Shown piece by piece: positions 1 to 7,599 of a stretch of DNA of 64,000 nt (within the stretch, counting starts at the first letter, position 1; every line of letters starts with the position of its first letter). The notes beneath the pieces were generated by a model. The model had not been told where the DNA came from. It ran no database searches and saw only the letters and a list, made by a program, of their open reading frames with translations. The position numbers and the translations under genes were made by a program. The DNA is from Lysinibacillus fusiformis (GTDB lineage: Bacteria > Bacillota > Bacilli > Bacillales_A > Planococcaceae): positions 2,976,001-3,040,000 of the forward strand of contig NZ_CP041696.1 in NCBI RefSeq assembly GCF_007362955.1. Direction: 5' to 3'.

Positions 1-2
1 TT

Positions 3-137
3 ATCTTTGGTGTTTTAATTGCCTCTATTTTCACAAAATGGTATCGCTCAGAACAAAAAGATCCTGATAAAATTACGGCAGATGCATTAAAGGCACACCA
101 AAAGAAATGGGAAAGCGAACATCAACATCAGCTGTAA
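3..137 (+). CDS. C-terminal end of a membrane protein, probably CtaG
   Basis: An open frame enters from the left edge and stops at 135-137, leaving 44 residues: a short hydrophobic stretch (IFGVLIASIF) and then a polar, charged tail rich in Lys, His and Gln. In Bacillales the gene just before this part of the chromosome is ctaG, a polytopic membrane factor for assembly of the CuA/CuB centres of cytochrome c oxidase. The DUF420 gene that follows 35 bases later also belongs to oxidase maturation, which fits. The fragment is too short for a family call on its own, so the name rests on context. Confidence 0.45.
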   Translation: MFGVLIASIFTKWYRSEQKDPDKITADALKAHQKKWESEHQHQL

Positions 138-172
138 AAAGAGAAATTTACATTGTATAAGGAGTTTTGTGC

Positions 173-634
173 ATGGAATTACAAATTTTGCCTACTATTA
201 GTACGTCATTTATCGTCATTAGTGCGGTACTAGTAGCAATCGGTTGGGGCTTAATCATGAAGGGGAAAGTAGAAGCGCATAAAAAAGTAATGTTAGCTGC
301 TGGTGCTGCTGCTCTTATATTCTTTATTATTTATGCTTCTCGTACAATCTTTATTGGGAATACTGCGTTTGGTGGCGGTGAGGATTTAAAACCGTATTAC
401 ACATTCTTTTTAATATTCCATATTACGCTAGCGACAGTGGGAGCTGTATTCGGTATTGTAAGTATTATTTCTGGTTTGAAAACAAAGATTAAACTTCACC
501 GTCGAATTGGACCTATTACGAGTATTATTTGGTTCTTCGTAGCCATTACAGGTGTTATGGTGTATATGTTATTGTATATCTTGTTTGAACCAGGTGAAAC
601 AACGTCAGTTATTAAAGCAATTTTAGGATTTTAA
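173..634 (+). CDS. DUF420 membrane protein, CtaM-type oxidase maturation factor
   Basis: A 153-residue protein with four hydrophobic segments (about residues 8-27, 40-60, 80-103 and 120-145) and conserved-looking His residues next to or inside them (KVEAHKKVML, IFHITLA, KLHRRIGP). This layout is that of DUF420, represented by B. subtilis YozB and Staphylococcus aureus CtaM, which is needed for a working heme-copper quinol oxidase. ATG at 173 is chosen because AAGGAG lies 8 bases upstream (159-164). The upstream TTG at 167 overlaps the spacer and is unlikely. It sits right after the probable ctaG end, so it probably closes the cta operon; the terminator at 636-676 follows at once. Confidence 0.85.
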   Translation: MELQILPTISTSFIVISAVLVAIGWGLIMKGKVEAHKKVMLAAGAAALIFFIIYASRTIFIGNTAFGGGEDLKPYYTFFLIFHITLATVGAVFGIVSIISGLKTKIKLHRRIGPITSIIWFFVAITGVMVYMLLYILFEPGETTSVIKAILGF

Positions 635-635
635 T

Positions 636-676
636 AAATCTCCCTCCTTACTTTTGAGAAGGAGGGAGATTTTTTA
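636..676. terminator. Bidirectional terminator between DUF420 gene and YtvI-like gene
   Basis: A perfect 14-bp inverted repeat (arms 636-649 and 659-672, 9-base loop) is followed by a T run on the + strand and preceded by an A run, which reads as T on the - strand. It can end both converging transcripts. The left arm includes part of the stop codon of the minus-strand gene at 648. Confidence 0.9.
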
Positions 677-1712
677 AGTCTGATTGATTAAATAGCGAAA
701 GTACAACGACAACGAGTAAAGGTCCTATTAAAATACCGAGAAACCCAAATATCTTAAAACCGATAAACATCGCTATAAATGTTGAAAGGGAAGATAGCCC
801 AATCTTATCACCGATAATTTTTGGTTCGATCATTCGGCGTACTAAAAAAAGTACAATCGTCAGTACAAGCAAGGAAATGGCATAAATATATTCTCCTGTA
901 AATGCTTTGTAAATTGCCCAAGGTATAAGTAATATAAATGAATCTAAAAAAGGAATTATATCTAAGATAACGAGTAACAGTGCTAAAATAAAAGGAAATG
1001 GCGTTTTTAATAAAAAAAAGGCAGCTAAAGCGATTGTGAAAATACAAATACCGACAAAGAATTGAGCCTTCATAAATCCGAATAAAGCTATCTTCACTCG
1101 CTGACCGATAAATATTATTTTTTGTTGATGATGAAAGGGAATTGGAGCTAAAATCTTTTGATTAATAAAAGGTAATTCTAAAAGAAGCATATAGAGAACA
1201 ATCCAATAAACGAATATATCAAACAAACGTGAAGATAGATGTGTAATTAACGATGACCAAACATTTACATTTGTTATAGAAAAAGCGAATTTTTCAATGG
1301 ATGAAAGTGCACGTGCAATGATGAGCTGAATTTGTGCAACGAGTTCTAAAGGTAGATGATATGTGTAATTGGCTAGTTTTGATTGAACTTGAATCCAAAG
1401 TGCTGATAATTGATTGAGGTAGTCTGGTATATGGAGTAAAAAAGATGAAAATTGTTTCCAACTGATAAATGCTGCAAGAATACATAGGATAAGAGTTAGG
1501 AAAAAAAAGAATAAAAAGAAAATGGAAACGACAATTTTTCGCTTTTTTCGAAAACGCTTGCTGATACGGAAGATTACAGGTTCTAATAGTAGTGCCGTAA
1601 CGTAGGCAAGTATGACTGGTAAAGATAAGGACATGAACCACAGTATAATGATTCCAATAGCGATGACGACTATCGGATGTCGAAAAAAGGGCCTTTTGAA
1701 AAATTCTATCAT
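648..1712 (-). CDS. AI-2E family permease, YtvI-like
   Basis: A 354-residue polytopic protein of the AI-2E exporter/UPF0118 family: two N-terminal hydrophobic segments, a basic linker (KRFRKKRK), a long amphipathic central domain, and a C-terminal bundle with Pro/Gly-rich helices such as FGFLGILIGPLLVVVV. B. subtilis members include YtvI, a sporulation membrane protein under sigma-E control. ATG at 1712 is preferred over GTG at 1721 because the GTG lies inside the ribosome-binding site AGGTG (1719-1723). The gene has its own promoter-like site at 1746-1775 with good sigma-G consensus, which suggests forespore expression. The transported substrate is unknown. Confidence 0.8.
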   Translation of the reverse strand: MIEFFKRPFFRHPIVVIAIGIIILWFMSLSLPVILAYVTALLLEPVIFRISKRFRKKRKIVVSIFFLFFFFLTLILCILAAFISWKQFSSFLLHIPDYLNQLSALWIQVQSKLANYTYHLPLELVAQIQLIIARALSSIEKFAFSITNVNVWSSLITHLSSRLFDIFVYWIVLYMLLLELPFINQKILAPIPFHHQQKIIFIGQRVKIALFGFMKAQFFVGICIFTIALAAFFLLKTPFPFILALLLVILDIIPFLDSFILLIPWAIYKAFTGEYIYAISLLVLTIVLFLVRRMIEPKIIGDKIGLSSLSTFIAMFIGFKIFGFLGILIGPLLVVVVLSLFNQSDLKNLPPSQK

Positions 1713-1745
1713 TAAATTCACCTACATCGATTTAAAAGATATAGT

Positions 1746-1775
1746 TAGTATGAGGAGAAAAAAATATTTTACTCA
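1746..1775 (-). promoter_or_regulatory. Sigma-G-type promoter of the YtvI-like gene
   Basis: On the minus strand TGAGTA (1770-1775) and CATACTA (1746-1752) are separated by 17 bases. The B. subtilis sigma-G consensus is close to TGAATA, 17-18 bases, CATACTA, so this differs at one position. It lies about 35 bases upstream of the start codon and downstream of the terminator of the preceding minus-strand gene, so it would drive the permease gene alone. A sigma-F promoter shares the -35 but has a different -10. Confidence 0.55.
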
Positions 1776-1805
1776 AAATAAAAAAGACTGGACCACCAGT
1801 CTTTT
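1776..1805 (-). terminator. Terminator of ylbA
   Basis: A perfect 10-bp hairpin (arms 1782-1791 and 1796-1805, 4-base loop). Read on the minus strand it is followed by a T-rich run of about nine bases, so it terminates the minus-strand gene at 1941-2306. Confidence 0.8.
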
Positions 1806-1940
1806 CAAAGCTTCTAGGTATTACACGCATATGGCCAACCTAATGTTGGAATACCATCTACTGAATTTTTATAAAAAATAGTTGATGATAACCATTTTTG
1901 CCGACATACGTATGAAATGTTTTGTCTATCCTACAATAAA

Positions 1941-2306
1941 CTAGACGCGAACTTCATAAGCTTCTAAATCTAATTTTACTTTTTTTAAGATTTCTTCACA
2001 TTTTTTAACAAGGTGTGCTGGGTAAACTTCATCATCCCCATACTCAACCCCATGTGGATAGTAGTATTTACCGATTGCTGGTTTCATTAAAGTTAAAACA
2101 GCATCGTGTGCACCAACATCTCCAGATTTAGCATATGCGAATACGCGTAGGTAGTAACGGCCTTCACGAGTATCGAAACGACGATCGAAAGTCATACGTT
2201 CGTAATCCCAGCCACCGTCACATTCAAGACCGTTCTTATTCATAACGCTTTCGATTAGTTCTTGGTCAGCTGTTAAATTTTCAAGGTTAGTATTTTCAAA
2301 ATACAT
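1941..2306 (-). CDS. ylbA: YugN-like family protein YlbA
   Basis: A 121-residue acidic cytoplasmic protein with no membrane segment. Sequence features such as DGGWDYERMTFDRRFD, YYLRVFA and KYYYPHGVEYGDDE are those of the YugN-like family, whose member YlbA has the same size and sits between cta genes and ylbC in B. subtilis. The function of the family is unknown. ATG at 2306 has AAAGGAGG about 8 bases upstream. Here it is transcribed against ylbC and ends with the hairpin at 1782-1805. Confidence 0.8.
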   Translation of the reverse strand: MYFENTNLENLTADQELIESVMNKNGLECDGGWDYERMTFDRRFDTREGRYYLRVFAYAKSGDVGAHDAVLTLMKPAIGKYYYPHGVEYGDDEVYPAHLVKKCEEILKKVKLDLEAYEVRV

Positions 2307-2390
2307 CTAATAATCCTCCTTTAGCTTTTCGTACATAGTATACGCTCATTTTTATAATAGAGCATATTCGACATTGTTGCAATGACAACA

Positions 2391-2420
2391 TTGTGTCAAC
2401 ACGCTTAGAATTGATATAAT
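2391..2420 (+). promoter_or_regulatory. Sigma-A promoter of ylbC
   Basis: TTGTGT (2391-2396) and a perfect TATAAT (2415-2420) are 18 bases apart and 35 bases upstream of the ylbC start. Just before it lies a pair of related motifs (ACATTGTTG, CAACATTGTG) around 2371-2400 that overlap the -35 and could hold a regulator, but no family match is recognised. Confidence 0.6.
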
Positions 2421-2454
2421 AAATTACATTAATGGTGAGGAAAAGGGGTCAAGT

Positions 2455-3588
2455 ATGAAAGCTTTATTTCGCATTTTAATTGTATGTGCAGCAATTGCGT
2501 TTATCGGCTTTATGTTCTTTAATACTGCACGAGAAAATGAACCACTCGAAGGCCCAAATACTAATTCTAATGTTATCCCGAAGACAGAGCTCAAGCAACC
2601 TGAAGAGGGGGCAATGACTCGTCCACAAAGTGGTATGTCGACACTTGTCGGACAGGGAGCACAAATAGTACTGGAACAATATGGTGAACCAGCAAGGAAA
2701 GAGCCATCTTCATTTGGCTATGAATGGTGGGTTTATAAGACAAGTGTTTCTTCATTTTTTATGGTTGGTATGCAAAATAATATTGTGACACAAGTGTACA
2801 TAGCTGGTGATGGTTTGGATGCAGCACCATTTAAAATTGGTCAGAAGCGTGATGAAATTTATCGAATGACAATTATTGATTATGAAGTGGCTGCTAATGT
2901 GGGGGAAAATATTTTCGTTTTCTCGATGAGTGAGGAAGATATGCAGACACGATTGCTTGTGAAGTTTGATGGACTCTATGCACAGCTCTATATAGATGGA
3001 GAAACAAGTGAATTACAAGGTATCCGCTTTACAGATAGCGAGACACTTGTACTACATCAACCGTACGAAATGATTTATCAAGGTGAGTTAGTCATACCTA
3101 CACCACCGTCCTCGTTTTTACAGCAAGATATTAACTTGGCGAGTGGAGCACAGCTTGATGATTTAATTAATGTAACAAGAGTTCATCATGATTTAGCACC
3201 ATTAGAAATGGATGATGCATTAGATGAAGTAGCAAGACTGCATAGTGAAGATATGAAGGTGCAAAGTTTTCTCTCACATGAATCTCCAACAAATGGTGAT
3301 TTGAAAAAGCGATTAGAGGTATATGAAATTGCCTATAATGAAGCAAATGAAAATCTAGCAACTGCGTATTTCGATGCTATTGAGGCGATGCATGGTTGGC
3401 TCAATTCACCAGAGCACCGTAAAGTAATTTTAAACGATAAATATTCGCTAGTTGGCTCAGGTGTTTTTTTAAATTACTACACGCAAATTTTTATTGAACC
3501 GACTGAGCGGAATGTAAACGGTGAGATAAAGGATATCGAAGAACCACAAGATATTTCAGACACAGATCCTAATCAAAATATTCAATAA
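2455..3588 (+). CDS. ylbC: Exported CAP-domain protein YlbC
   Basis: A 377-residue protein. Residues 5-22 form a signal anchor, a Pro/Asn/Gln-rich linker follows, then a CAP-associated N-terminal domain (about 60-200) and a C-terminal CAP/SCP domain (about 225-350) recognisable from INVTRVHHDLAPLEMDD, ARLHSEDM, FLSHESPTNGD, ENLATAY and WLNSPEHRKVIL. CAP-domain proteins of bacilli are secreted or surface proteins of unclear biochemical role. The order after ylbA matches B. subtilis. B. subtilis ylbD and ylbE, which follow ylbC there, are not present; a MurE gene takes their place. Confidence 0.88.
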   Translation: MKALFRILIVCAAIAFIGFMFFNTARENEPLEGPNTNSNVIPKTELKQPEEGAMTRPQSGMSTLVGQGAQIVLEQYGEPARKEPSSFGYEWWVYKTSVSSFFMVGMQNNIVTQVYIAGDGLDAAPFKIGQKRDEIYRMTIIDYEVAANVGENIFVFSMSEEDMQTRLLVKFDGLYAQLYIDGETSELQGIRFTDSETLVLHQPYEMIYQGELVIPTPPSSFLQQDINLASGAQLDDLINVTRVHHDLAPLEMDDALDEVARLHSEDMKVQSFLSHESPTNGDLKKRLEVYEIAYNEANENLATAYFDAIEAMHGWLNSPEHRKVILNDKYSLVGSGVFLNYYTQIFIEPTERNVNGEIKDIEEPQDISDTDPNQNIQ

Positions 3589-3593
3589 TGAAG

Positions 3594-3630
3594 AAGAGGT
3601 TGTCTTGCATATAAGACAACCTCTTTTTTT
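3594..3630 (+). terminator. Terminator of ylbC
   Basis: A 13-bp perfect stem (3594-3606 with 3613-3625), 6-base loop and seven T residues directly after the stop codon of ylbC. It isolates the next gene from ylbC transcription. Confidence 0.92.
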
Positions 3631-3731
3631 ATGTCATATTTTCTATCTAGAAATTTTTCACATTGCAGACTATCGTGTTTCATTTAATTAGTGCGTAGCA
3701 AGCTGCTCTTAAGTCATCTATATTTTTCGTC

Positions 3732-3759
3732 ACAACGTTACAAACACCGTCATATGATA
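3732..3759 (+). promoter_or_regulatory. Possible mother-cell (sigma-K-type) promoter of the DAP-type murE
   Basis: CATATGATA at 3751-3759 matches the sigma-K -10 pattern CATANNNTA exactly, and AC at 3732-3733 stands 17 bases before it, the usual sigma-K -35 distance. The ribosome-binding site AAAGGAGG starts about 9 bases after the -10, so the leader would be very short. No convincing sigma-A hexamer pair is visible in the 155 bases between the ylbC terminator and murE. The motif is short and could occur by chance. Confidence 0.4.
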
Positions 3760-3784
3760 GAGAACTGAAAGGAGGAATGAGACA

Positions 3785-5257
3785 ATGCAATTAGCTGAGT
3801 TATTAAAAGACTGGCCGTGCAGTGTGACAGGTGGATCGATTCGAACAATTATTACTGGTGTAGAGGATTACGCACAGGCGGTGAAACCAGGGGATATTTT
3901 TGTTGTGCGCAAAGGCAAGAAAACATCTGGGAGCCGATTTGTAAAAGACGCAATAGCTAAAGGTGCTGCTGCCATTGTATCTGAGGAAAGTATTTCACTT
4001 CCAGTCACAGATCAAAATATTCCTTTCGTGTGGGTACCAAATACCGCGTTGTTTTTATCATATGCGAGTGCAAAACTCGCAGCCTTTCCAGCAGAGGCTT
4101 TAAAAGTTATTGCCATTACAGGAACAAATGGTAAAACAACTGTGAGCCATTTTGTTAGTCAATTACTAAGAGCTTTACATAATAATGTAGCAGTTATTGG
4201 AACAGTTGGTTATTTCATTAATGGGCAAAGGCAACAAACATCATATGAGCAGCTAACAACATTACAGGCAAAAGAACTTCAGCCAATACTAAAACAATGT
4301 GTACATCAGGGGGTGACACATGTTGTTTTAGAAGCTTCTTCGATGGGTTTACAACAACATAGACTTGATCATTGTGATATTGACTGTGGCGTATTTTTAA
4401 ACTTATCAGAGGATCACCTAGAAGATCATGGGGGATTAGAGGCATATAAACGTGCGAAAAAAAGATTGGCAGATTTGTCGAAAAAACTTGTATTAAATGG
4501 AGACGACAATTTTTGCCGTTCAGTAGGAATTTACGATAAGAAAAAATCGTGTTCATTTGGCTTTGACAATCACAATGATTTACATATTCAAATTGTGAGT
4601 GAATCAAGGGGTAAAACAGTACTTTGTTTGCAAACAACTAAGAGCGAGCATATTGTGGCTATTCCTTTTGTTGGTAAGTATCATGTGCAAAATTTGGTAG
4701 CCGCATTAATGGCGGTATGGCGTATAGGCTATTCTATTGAAGAGATAACGGAGCATATGTGGGCATTGAAATTACCTGAAGGGAGACTTGAAAAAATTGA
4801 GAATTCACTTGGTATAGATGTCTATGTAGATTATGCTCATACGGCAGAGGCACTACAGGCTGTTTTACAAACTTTTGATAGCCAGAAGACTCTATATCTT
4901 GTTTTTAGCTGTGGTGGCAATCGAGATAAGGCAAAACGCTTTGCGATGGGGGCTGTGGCCAGTAAGTATGCGGATGTAATTTTTTTAACGACCGATAACC
5001 CACGCGATGAGGATCCCATCTTAATTAATGAAAGTATAATTGCAGGTTTTTCCGAACAGCAATATTATGAAATTTTTTTAGATCGAAAGGTTGCGATTCA
5101 TCAGGCATTGGTTAAGGCAAAAAAAGGAGATATTGTCCTTGTTGCCGGAAAAGGGCATGAACAGACTCAACAAATAAAAAATCTTAAGATCCCTTTTTCC
5201 GATCAACAATGTATTCAAGATTATTTTTCAAGTCTTACGACTGGCGACGTTGAATGA
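3785..5257 (+). CDS. murE: UDP-MurNAc-tripeptide ligase MurE, meso-diaminopimelate type
   Basis: A 490-residue Mur ligase of normal MurE length. It has an N-terminal UDP-binding domain (1-100), ATP loop GTNGKT (113-118), a central domain with YKRAKKRL carrying the probable carbamylated Lys, and a C-terminal domain with GGNRDKAKR, DNPR (404-407) and GKGHE (455-459). In E. coli MurE the last two motifs bind meso-diaminopimelate; lysine-adding staphylococcal MurE has DNPA instead. The enzyme should therefore add meso-DAP to UDP-MurNAc-Ala-Glu. It stands alone between two terminator-bounded units, outside the dcw cluster, with a good ribosome-binding site (GAAAGGAGG). In Lysinibacillus the vegetative wall contains lysine and the cortex DAP, so this copy is probably sporulation-specific; that is inference. 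Confidence 0.85.
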   Translation: MQLAELLKDWPCSVTGGSIRTIITGVEDYAQAVKPGDIFVVRKGKKTSGSRFVKDAIAKGAAAIVSEESISLPVTDQNIPFVWVPNTALFLSYASAKLAAFPAEALKVIAITGTNGKTTVSHFVSQLLRALHNNVAVIGTVGYFINGQRQQTSYEQLTTLQAKELQPILKQCVHQGVTHVVLEASSMGLQQHRLDHCDIDCGVFLNLSEDHLEDHGGLEAYKRAKKRLADLSKKLVLNGDDNFCRSVGIYDKKKSCSFGFDNHNDLHIQIVSESRGKTVLCLQTTKSEHIVAIPFVGKYHVQNLVAALMAVWRIGYSIEEITEHMWALKLPEGRLEKIENSLGIDVYVDYAHTAEALQAVLQTFDSQKTLYLVFSCGGNRDKAKRFAMGAVASKYADVIFLTTDNPRDEDPILINESIIAGFSEQQYYEIFLDRKVAIHQALVKAKKGDIVLVAGKGHEQTQQIKNLKIPFSDQQCIQDYFSSLTTGDVE

Positions 5258-5738
5258 CAAAGAAAGAAGCTGTGGCAATAGCAAGTTTGCGGCCTGTTTC
5301 ATCCTCGATATCACATGCCATCACGAGCGTTTGTCGGCCTTTATGTACGAAACGTCCTCGCGCAATGAGTTCTTTATTTGTGGTTGTTGCAATATAAGAA
5401 ATGTTGATATTAGTTGTCACAACATTAAAGCCCACTGGTACAGAACGTGAAGCTAGTCCTCCCATTGCTGCATCAGCAACGGTTGCAATGATTCCTCCAT
5501 GTGGCACTTTAATGGTATTATGAATAACCGGTGTAATTGGTATACGTACCTCACTGACCTCAGGCTCAAATTTGCCCACCATATGTAGGGCAGCGTTGAT
5601 GTAACGGCGATGAATGCCTTGTTGCTTGTGGCGAATGCCACTTAGCAAATGTAGTAAAACTTCCTCATCCTCCATTGTACTATTTTGTAAAATATCTGTT
5701 AGTAAACCTTCTATTTGTTCTTTAGATGATGGTACCAA
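5235..5738 (-). CDS. PaaI-family hotdog thioesterase
   Basis: A 167-residue protein. After an N-terminal helical extension (1-45) comes a hotdog domain with the family signature HGGIIATVADAAMGGLA (about 83-99) and NINISYIA, typical of PaaI/YbgC-like acyl-CoA thioesterases acting on aromatic or medium-chain acyl-CoAs. The start is TTG at 5738, with AAAGGAG 9 bases upstream; no better ATG exists before the domain. It converges on murE and the two genes overlap by 23 bases at their 3' ends, with no terminator hairpin between them. The substrate cannot be told from the sequence. Confidence 0.8.
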   Translation of the reverse strand: MVPSSKEQIEGLLTDILQNSTMEDEEVLLHLLSGIRHKQQGIHRRYINAALHMVGKFEPEVSEVRIPITPVIHNTIKVPHGGIIATVADAAMGGLASRSVPVGFNVVTTNINISYIATTTNKELIARGRFVHKGRQTLVMACDIEDETGRKLAIATASFFVIQRRQS

Positions 5739-5793
5739 GTAAAAAAACTCCTTTATTATAGAAATATCAATAATGTAAAATTAACATAAAATC

Positions 5794-5802
5794 TGTTATG
5801 AT
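5794..5802 (+). promoter_or_regulatory. Extended -10 promoter of ylbF
   Basis: TGTTATGAT is an extended -10 element (TG, one base, TATGAT) 25 bases before the ylbF start. There is no good -35 at 17 bases, as is common for extended -10 promoters. Confidence 0.4.
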
Positions 5803-5827
5803 GGGTAAGAGATTGGGGGAATTAAAA

Positions 5828-6274
5828 ATGATGATGACCTCTGAATGGGCAATCATTTTGGATGAGGCCGACGAGCTTTGTGAGATGATTCTGTCCTCTG
5901 AACCTGCAAATACGCTACAAGAGGCGTATAAAGCCGTATATAGCGATGCTCATTTAGTGGAAGCTATTCACGCATTTAGCCGTATGAAGGAGCAATACGA
6001 AGACGTACAACGATTCGGAAAATATCATCCGGACTATCATACAATAATGAAATCGATTCGTCAGCAAAAGCGCGAACTCGATTTAAATGAAAAAGTTTCA
6101 GCATTAAAGCTTGCTGAAAACGATTTTCAAGATTTACTTGATGAAATTAGCTTGCTTATCGGGAAAACAGTATCAGAAGCGGTAAAGGTTCCAGTAAGTA
6201 ACCCCTTCTTTGCATCTGGTTCGTCATGTGGAAGCGGCTGTGGCTCAGGGGGCTCTTGCTCCTGCTCAGCCTAA
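5828..6274 (+). CDS. ylbF: RicF (YlbF), RNase Y specificity and competence/sporulation factor
   Basis: A 148-residue, mostly helical protein of the YlbF/YmcA family. Residues 1-115 give the com_ylbF domain (LDEADELCEMIL, FSRMKEQYEDVQRFGKYHPDY). The tail is Gly/Ser-rich with four Cys spaced C-x3-C-x5-C-x1-C. In B. subtilis RicF forms the Ric complex with RicA (YmcA) and RicT (YaaT), carries iron-sulfur clusters, and directs RNase Y to operon mRNAs; mutants are defective in competence, biofilm and sporulation. ATG at 5828 is chosen for the GGGGGA ribosome-binding site and matches the B. subtilis length of 149. A strong terminator starts at the stop codon. Confidence 0.9.
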   Translation: MMMTSEWAIILDEADELCEMILSSEPANTLQEAYKAVYSDAHLVEAIHAFSRMKEQYEDVQRFGKYHPDYHTIMKSIRQQKRELDLNEKVSALKLAENDFQDLLDEISLLIGKTVSEAVKVPVSNPFFASGSSCGSGCGSGGSCSCSA

Positions 6275-6318
6275 AAATAGAAGAAGTGTCGTTTGGACAC
6301 TTCTTCTATTTTTTTTAT
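6274..6318 (+). terminator. Terminator of ylbF
   Basis: A 17-bp stem (6274-6290 with 6296-6312), 5-base loop and a run of T. It overlaps the last base of the ylbF stop codon, so ylbF is a single-gene unit. Confidence 0.93.
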
Positions 6319-6374
6319 TTGAAAAATTGTATAGTAACTGTGTGAGTAAAGTAAGAAATATAGGGGGTTTACAA

Positions 6375-7427
6375 ATGAAGACATATCGAATTGCCGTTAT
6401 ACCCGGAGATGGTATTGGAAAAGAGGTTGTCCCAGCGGCAATGGAAGTACTTGATAAAGCTGCACAGTTAGATGGGCGTTTTCAGTTCGAATGGACAACT
6501 TTCCTGTGGGGCTGTGATTATTATTTAGAGACAGGGAAAATGATGCCTGATGATGGAATCGAAATATTAAAAGGTTACGACCAAATTTTTTTAGGTGCAG
6601 TTGGTATGCCAAGTTTGGTACCTGATCACGTTTCACTATGGGGGCTACTCATTAAAATTCGTCGTGATATGAAGCAATCAATTAATGTACGTCCAGCGAA
6701 ATTACTGCAAGGATTACCTTCACCATTGCGCAATCCTAATGGTTTTGATTTTGTGGTCGTTCGCGAAAACTCAGAAGGCGAATACGCTGAGAGTGGTGGT
6801 CGTATTCATAGTGGACAGGACGAAGTGGCAATTCAAAATGCAATTTTCACAAGAAAAGGTACAGAACGTGCAATGCGTTATGCTTTTGATATGGCAAAAA
6901 CTCGACGTCAGCATGTGACGAGTGCTACAAAATCAAATGGACTAACATATAGTATGCCTTTTTGGGATGAAGTTTTTGCTGAGGTTGGTAGAGACTACGA
7001 GGATATTGGACAAGTATCAAATCATATCGATGCATTAGCTGCATTCCTAGTGATGAAGCCTGAAAACTTCGATGTTATTGTCGCTTCGAATTTATTTGGT
7101 GATATTTTAACCGATTTAGGCGGCGCCATTATGGGAAGTATCGGTATTGCACCAGCGGCAAACTTAAATATTGAACGGGAATATCCATCAATGTTTGAAC
7201 CAGTACATGGCTCTGCTCCTGATATTGCAGGAAAAGGTATTGCTAATCCACTTGGGCAAATATGGACAGGGAAAATGATGCTTGATTTTTTAGGTTATCC
7301 AGAACTTGGTGCAAAGATTTTGGATGCAATGGAAGCAACATTAGCGCAAGGTGTAAAAACAGGAGATTTAGGTGGAGAGGCAACGTTACGTCAGGTAACT
7401 GACGCCATATTACAGCAGTTACAATAA
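6375..7427 (+). CDS. Tartrate/D-malate dehydrogenase (isocitrate/isopropylmalate dehydrogenase family)
   Basis: A 350-residue NAD-dependent beta-decarboxylating dehydrogenase. Signs are IPGDGIGKEV (8-17), the substrate-binding arginines in IKIRRDMKQSINVRP, VVRENSEGEY, and the metal and coenzyme motifs SNLFGDILTDLGG and FEPVHGSAPDIAGKG. The SLWGLLIKIRRD and ENSEGEY variants fit the tartrate dehydrogenase/decarboxylase (YcsA, TtuC) and D-malate dehydrogenase (DmlA) branch rather than LeuB or Icd. Expected reactions are oxidative decarboxylation of D-malate and turnover of tartrate. ATG at 6375 has GGGGG 7 bases before it; the longer frame upstream runs through the ylbF terminator and is not real. 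B. subtilis has no such gene at this place. Confidence 0.87.
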   Translation: MKTYRIAVIPGDGIGKEVVPAAMEVLDKAAQLDGRFQFEWTTFLWGCDYYLETGKMMPDDGIEILKGYDQIFLGAVGMPSLVPDHVSLWGLLIKIRRDMKQSINVRPAKLLQGLPSPLRNPNGFDFVVVRENSEGEYAESGGRIHSGQDEVAIQNAIFTRKGTERAMRYAFDMAKTRRQHVTSATKSNGLTYSMPFWDEVFAEVGRDYEDIGQVSNHIDALAAFLVMKPENFDVIVASNLFGDILTDLGGAIMGSIGIAPAANLNIEREYPSMFEPVHGSAPDIAGKGIANPLGQIWTGKMMLDFLGYPELGAKILDAMEATLAQGVKTGDLGGEATLRQVTDAILQQLQ

Positions 7428-7530
7428 CGGCTTTTTTATGTGGTATTTTTATTGAAAGTTTTTATTTTGAAAAATGGACAGCTGTGATAATCGCTTAACA
7501 TTTCTTATTGAGTTAAGCCTAAAACATACA

Positions 7531-7570
7531 TAAAGGTAAGAGCATTCCACTAAAATAGCTCTTACCTTTA
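7531..7570. terminator. Hairpin between converging dehydrogenase and GDPD genes
   Basis: A perfect 13-bp inverted repeat (7531-7543 with 7558-7570) with a 14-base loop, placed between two converging genes. T runs are weak on both sides, so it is a plausible but not strong two-way terminator. The remaining bases from 7428 to 7599 show no gene. Confidence 0.6.
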
Positions 7571-7599
7571 AATTGATAAGCTTGGCCTTCGCCTTACTC

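Noticed and set aside
1612..1881. 89-codon plus-strand frame between the YtvI-like gene and ylbA
   Set aside because: It runs antisense through the permease start, its promoter and a terminator hairpin, has no ribosome-binding site and no family resemblance.
5235..5257. Overlapping stop regions of murE and the thioesterase gene as a sign of a broken murE
   Set aside because: MurE is of full length and its C-terminal motifs are intact, so this is simply a convergent 3' overlap.
6210..6374. 55-codon N-terminal extension of the tartrate dehydrogenase
   Set aside because: It reads through the ylbF end and its terminator in another frame; the dehydrogenase domain starts at the ATG at 6375, which has a ribosome-binding site.
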